Origin: Alphaproteobacteria bacterium
GTDB taxonomy: Bacteria; Pseudomonadota; Alphaproteobacteria; Rhizobiales; Rhizobiaceae
NCBI GenBank assembly: GCA_017308345.1
Contig: JAFKFE010001151.1
Coordinates: forward strand, 1 to 5,059
DNA: 5,059 nt
Direction of reading: 5' to 3'
Under the pieces are notes generated by a model. That model did not search any database and had not been told where the DNA came from. It worked only from the letters and a program-made list of their open reading frames with translations. Shown here in pieces: positions 3,680 through 5,059 of the stretch. A program made the translations under genes and the position numbers. The first letter of the stretch is position 1; every line of letters begins with the position of its first letter.

Positions 3680-5059
3680 ATGAGCGATCCGTGAACGGCG
3701 AAGGCGACATCGGCTGGGTTCCGGCTTTGGAAACGGGGCCGCGACCGGTCTATCTGAAGATCGTCGACGCCCTGGCGGATGCCCGCTCGAGCGGCCGATT
3801 GCAGCCTGGCGACCGGTTGCCGCCGCAGCGGGAACTCGCCCGGTCGCTGGGGGTCGATCTTACGACCGTCACGCGGGCGTTTTCCGAAGCCAGGCGCAGG
3901 AACCTTATCGACGCGACGGCGGGCCGGGGCACCTTCGTCACGCCGGGCGAGCCTGAAGAGCCTGTCCTCGATCTCAGCATGAACATTCCGCCGGCACCGG
4001 CCGGCCTCAACCTGCCGGCCTTGATCAGGACGGGTGTCGAAGGGCTGCTCAAGCGCTCCAGCGCGGAAGCCCTGCTTTCCTACCATCCCGGTCCGGGCTC
4101 GCCCGTGGAGCGCGCCGTCGGCTCGTCATGGCTTGCCGAGACGGGGGACAGGCTGCCGGTCGACAGGGTCGTTGTCGGCTCAGGCGCGCAGGCGTTGCTC
4201 ACGGCCGTCGTACTGTCTCAGACCCGCGAGGGCGACACGATACTCGCCGACGCGCTGACCTATCCCGGGCTGATTGCGCTGGCCGGGGCCGCGCGACGCA
4301 AGCTCGCCGCCGTCGGAAGCGACGGTGAAGGCATGAGGCCGGATGATCTTGAACAGGCGGCGCGGCTGCATGGCGCCCGCGTTCTCTACCTCAATCCGAC
4401 GCTGCAAAATCCGACCGCATCGGTCATGTCCGAAGCCAGGCGGCGCGAACTGGCCCGTATGGCCGACGCGCTTGAACTGATCATCGTCGAGGACGATCCC
4501 TACAGCCGCCTGCTCGCCGCGCCGCCGTCGGCCTTTCTGGCCCTGGCGCCGGAACGGACCTTCCATATCGCGACGCTGGCGAAATGCATCTCGCCTTTCC
4601 TGCGGACGGCCTTCCTGGCTGCGCCCGATCCGCAGGCCGCGGAGCGGATCGCGGCGGCACTACGCGGCACGACACTGATGGCGCCGCCACTGATGACTGG
4701 GCTGGCCTGCGAATGGCTGCGTAGCGGTCTTGCCGGGGAAATCACCGCCGCCGTGCGCGCCGAAGCGCAGGCCAGGCAGCAGATCGCCCGCGACATCCTG
4801 CCCGAAGGCTTTGTGGCATCGGAGTCCAGCCTGCATCTGTGGTATCCGCTGCAGAGCCAATTGCGCTCCACCGAACTCGCCGCCATCGCCCGCCGCCGAG
4901 GGCTCGCCATCAGCCCCGCGGAAGAGTTCGCCGTCGGGCGTGAGTTTCCCAACGGCTTCCGCCTGGCGCTGGGCGCCACGCCCAATCGCGAACGGTTGAA
5001 GGAAGGCCTTGAAAGCCTGGCCTCCATCCTGTCGGGAGTGCCAGGGCCGCCGCGACCGC
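3676..5059 (+). CDS. MocR-type transcriptional regulator (GntR winged helix fused to PLP aminotransferase fold), 3' end beyond window
   Basis: 461 codons are present without a stop. MocR proteins are usually about 450-500 residues, so only a short tail should be missing. Residues 24-88 are a GntR winged helix-turn-helix (VYLKIVDAL, GDRLPPQRELARSLGV, TTVTRAF, GRGTFV). After a short linker, residues from about 98 form a class I aminotransferase fold: YLNPTLQNPT (238-247), EDDPY (272-276; Asp273 and Tyr276 as cofactor contacts), ATLAKCISPFLR with the presumed PLP lysine Lys303, and FRLALG with the likely carboxylate-binding Arg429. The key cofactor residues are present, so it probably binds PLP and senses an amino acid or vitamin B6 compound; the ligand is unknown. 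The ATG at 3676 lacks a clear ribosome binding site. A GTG at 3691, with a weak GGATGAG upstream, is a real alternative. Confidence 0.9.
   Translation, partial: MDERSVNGEGDIGWVPALETGPRPVYLKIVDALADARSSGRLQPGDRLPPQRELARSLGVDLTTVTRAFSEARRRNLIDATAGRGTFVTPGEPEEPVLDLSMNIPPAPAGLNLPALIRTGVEGLLKRSSAEALLSYHPGPGSPVERAVGSSWLAETGDRLPVDRVVVGSGAQALLTAVVLSQTREGDTILADALTYPGLIALAGAARRKLAAVGSDGEGMRPDDLEQAARLHGARVLYLNPTLQNPTASVMSEARRRELARMADALELIIVEDDPYSRLLAAPPSAFLALAPERTFHIATLAKCISPFLRTAFLAAPDPQAAERIAAALRGTTLMAPPLMTGLACEWLRSGLAGEITAAVRAEAQARQQIARDILPEGFVASESSLHLWYPLQSQLRSTELAAIARRRGLAISPAEEFAVGREFPNGFRLALGATPNRERLKEGLESLASILSGVPGPPRP

Noticed and set aside
4180..4566. Minus-strand open frames in the right end (4180-4566, 4500-5027)
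   Set aside because: They are shadows of the MocR aminotransferase domain, which is uninterrupted on the plus strand with all key cofactor residues.

Overview
The window is GC-rich with GC-rich third codon positions. Its gene content (CarA, a GatB/YqeY-domain protein, a YkuD_2-type L,D-transpeptidase, a short DnaB-core protein, DUF983 and a MocR regulator) suggests an alphaproteobacterium of the order Hyphomicrobiales (Rhizobiales), most like Mesorhizobium and its relatives. This is judged from protein resemblance only. The genes look chromosomal and housekeeping or general in nature. I see no insertion sequence, phage, CRISPR, tRNA or rRNA.

Left end (1-637): the start of carA occurs twice, head to head. 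Bases 1-104 are a perfect reverse complement of 309-412. The plus-strand copy codes for authentic CarA only to about residue 93. It then turns back into the inverted first 22 codons of the same gene and that gene's upstream region. The minus-strand copy (start codon at 374-372) faces away from the yqeY-like gene across a leader region and is probably the native one. The left end is therefore a fold-back junction, either a real rearrangement or, more likely, an amplification or assembly chimera.

Middle (638-3089): an intact GatB/YqeY-domain gene (plus) converges on a periplasmic L,D-transpeptidase-family gene (minus, GTG start). A 280-bp divergent intergenic region follows, holding a candidate -10 element, a 15-codon leader ORF and one copy of a 16-bp direct repeat. 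Next is a 236-residue protein made of a small helical N-terminus and a stand-alone DnaB-like RecA core (plus).

Right end (3190-5059): a DUF983 membrane protein with two Cys-X2-Cys pairs (minus) is divergent from a MocR-type regulator (plus; GntR winged helix plus PLP aminotransferase fold) that runs off the window. The 99 bp between them are strikingly AT-rich. They contain two good back-to-back sigma-70-like promoters and a symmetric operator: a 14-bp palindrome flanked by further half-sites with a 23-bp period. This is the best regulatory signal in the window. It predicts that the MocR protein controls itself and the DUF983 gene.

I did not find a clearly new multi-gene system. The most useful observations are the fold-back at the left end, the MocR/DUF983 operator, and the direct repeat and leader ORF before the DnaB-like gene.
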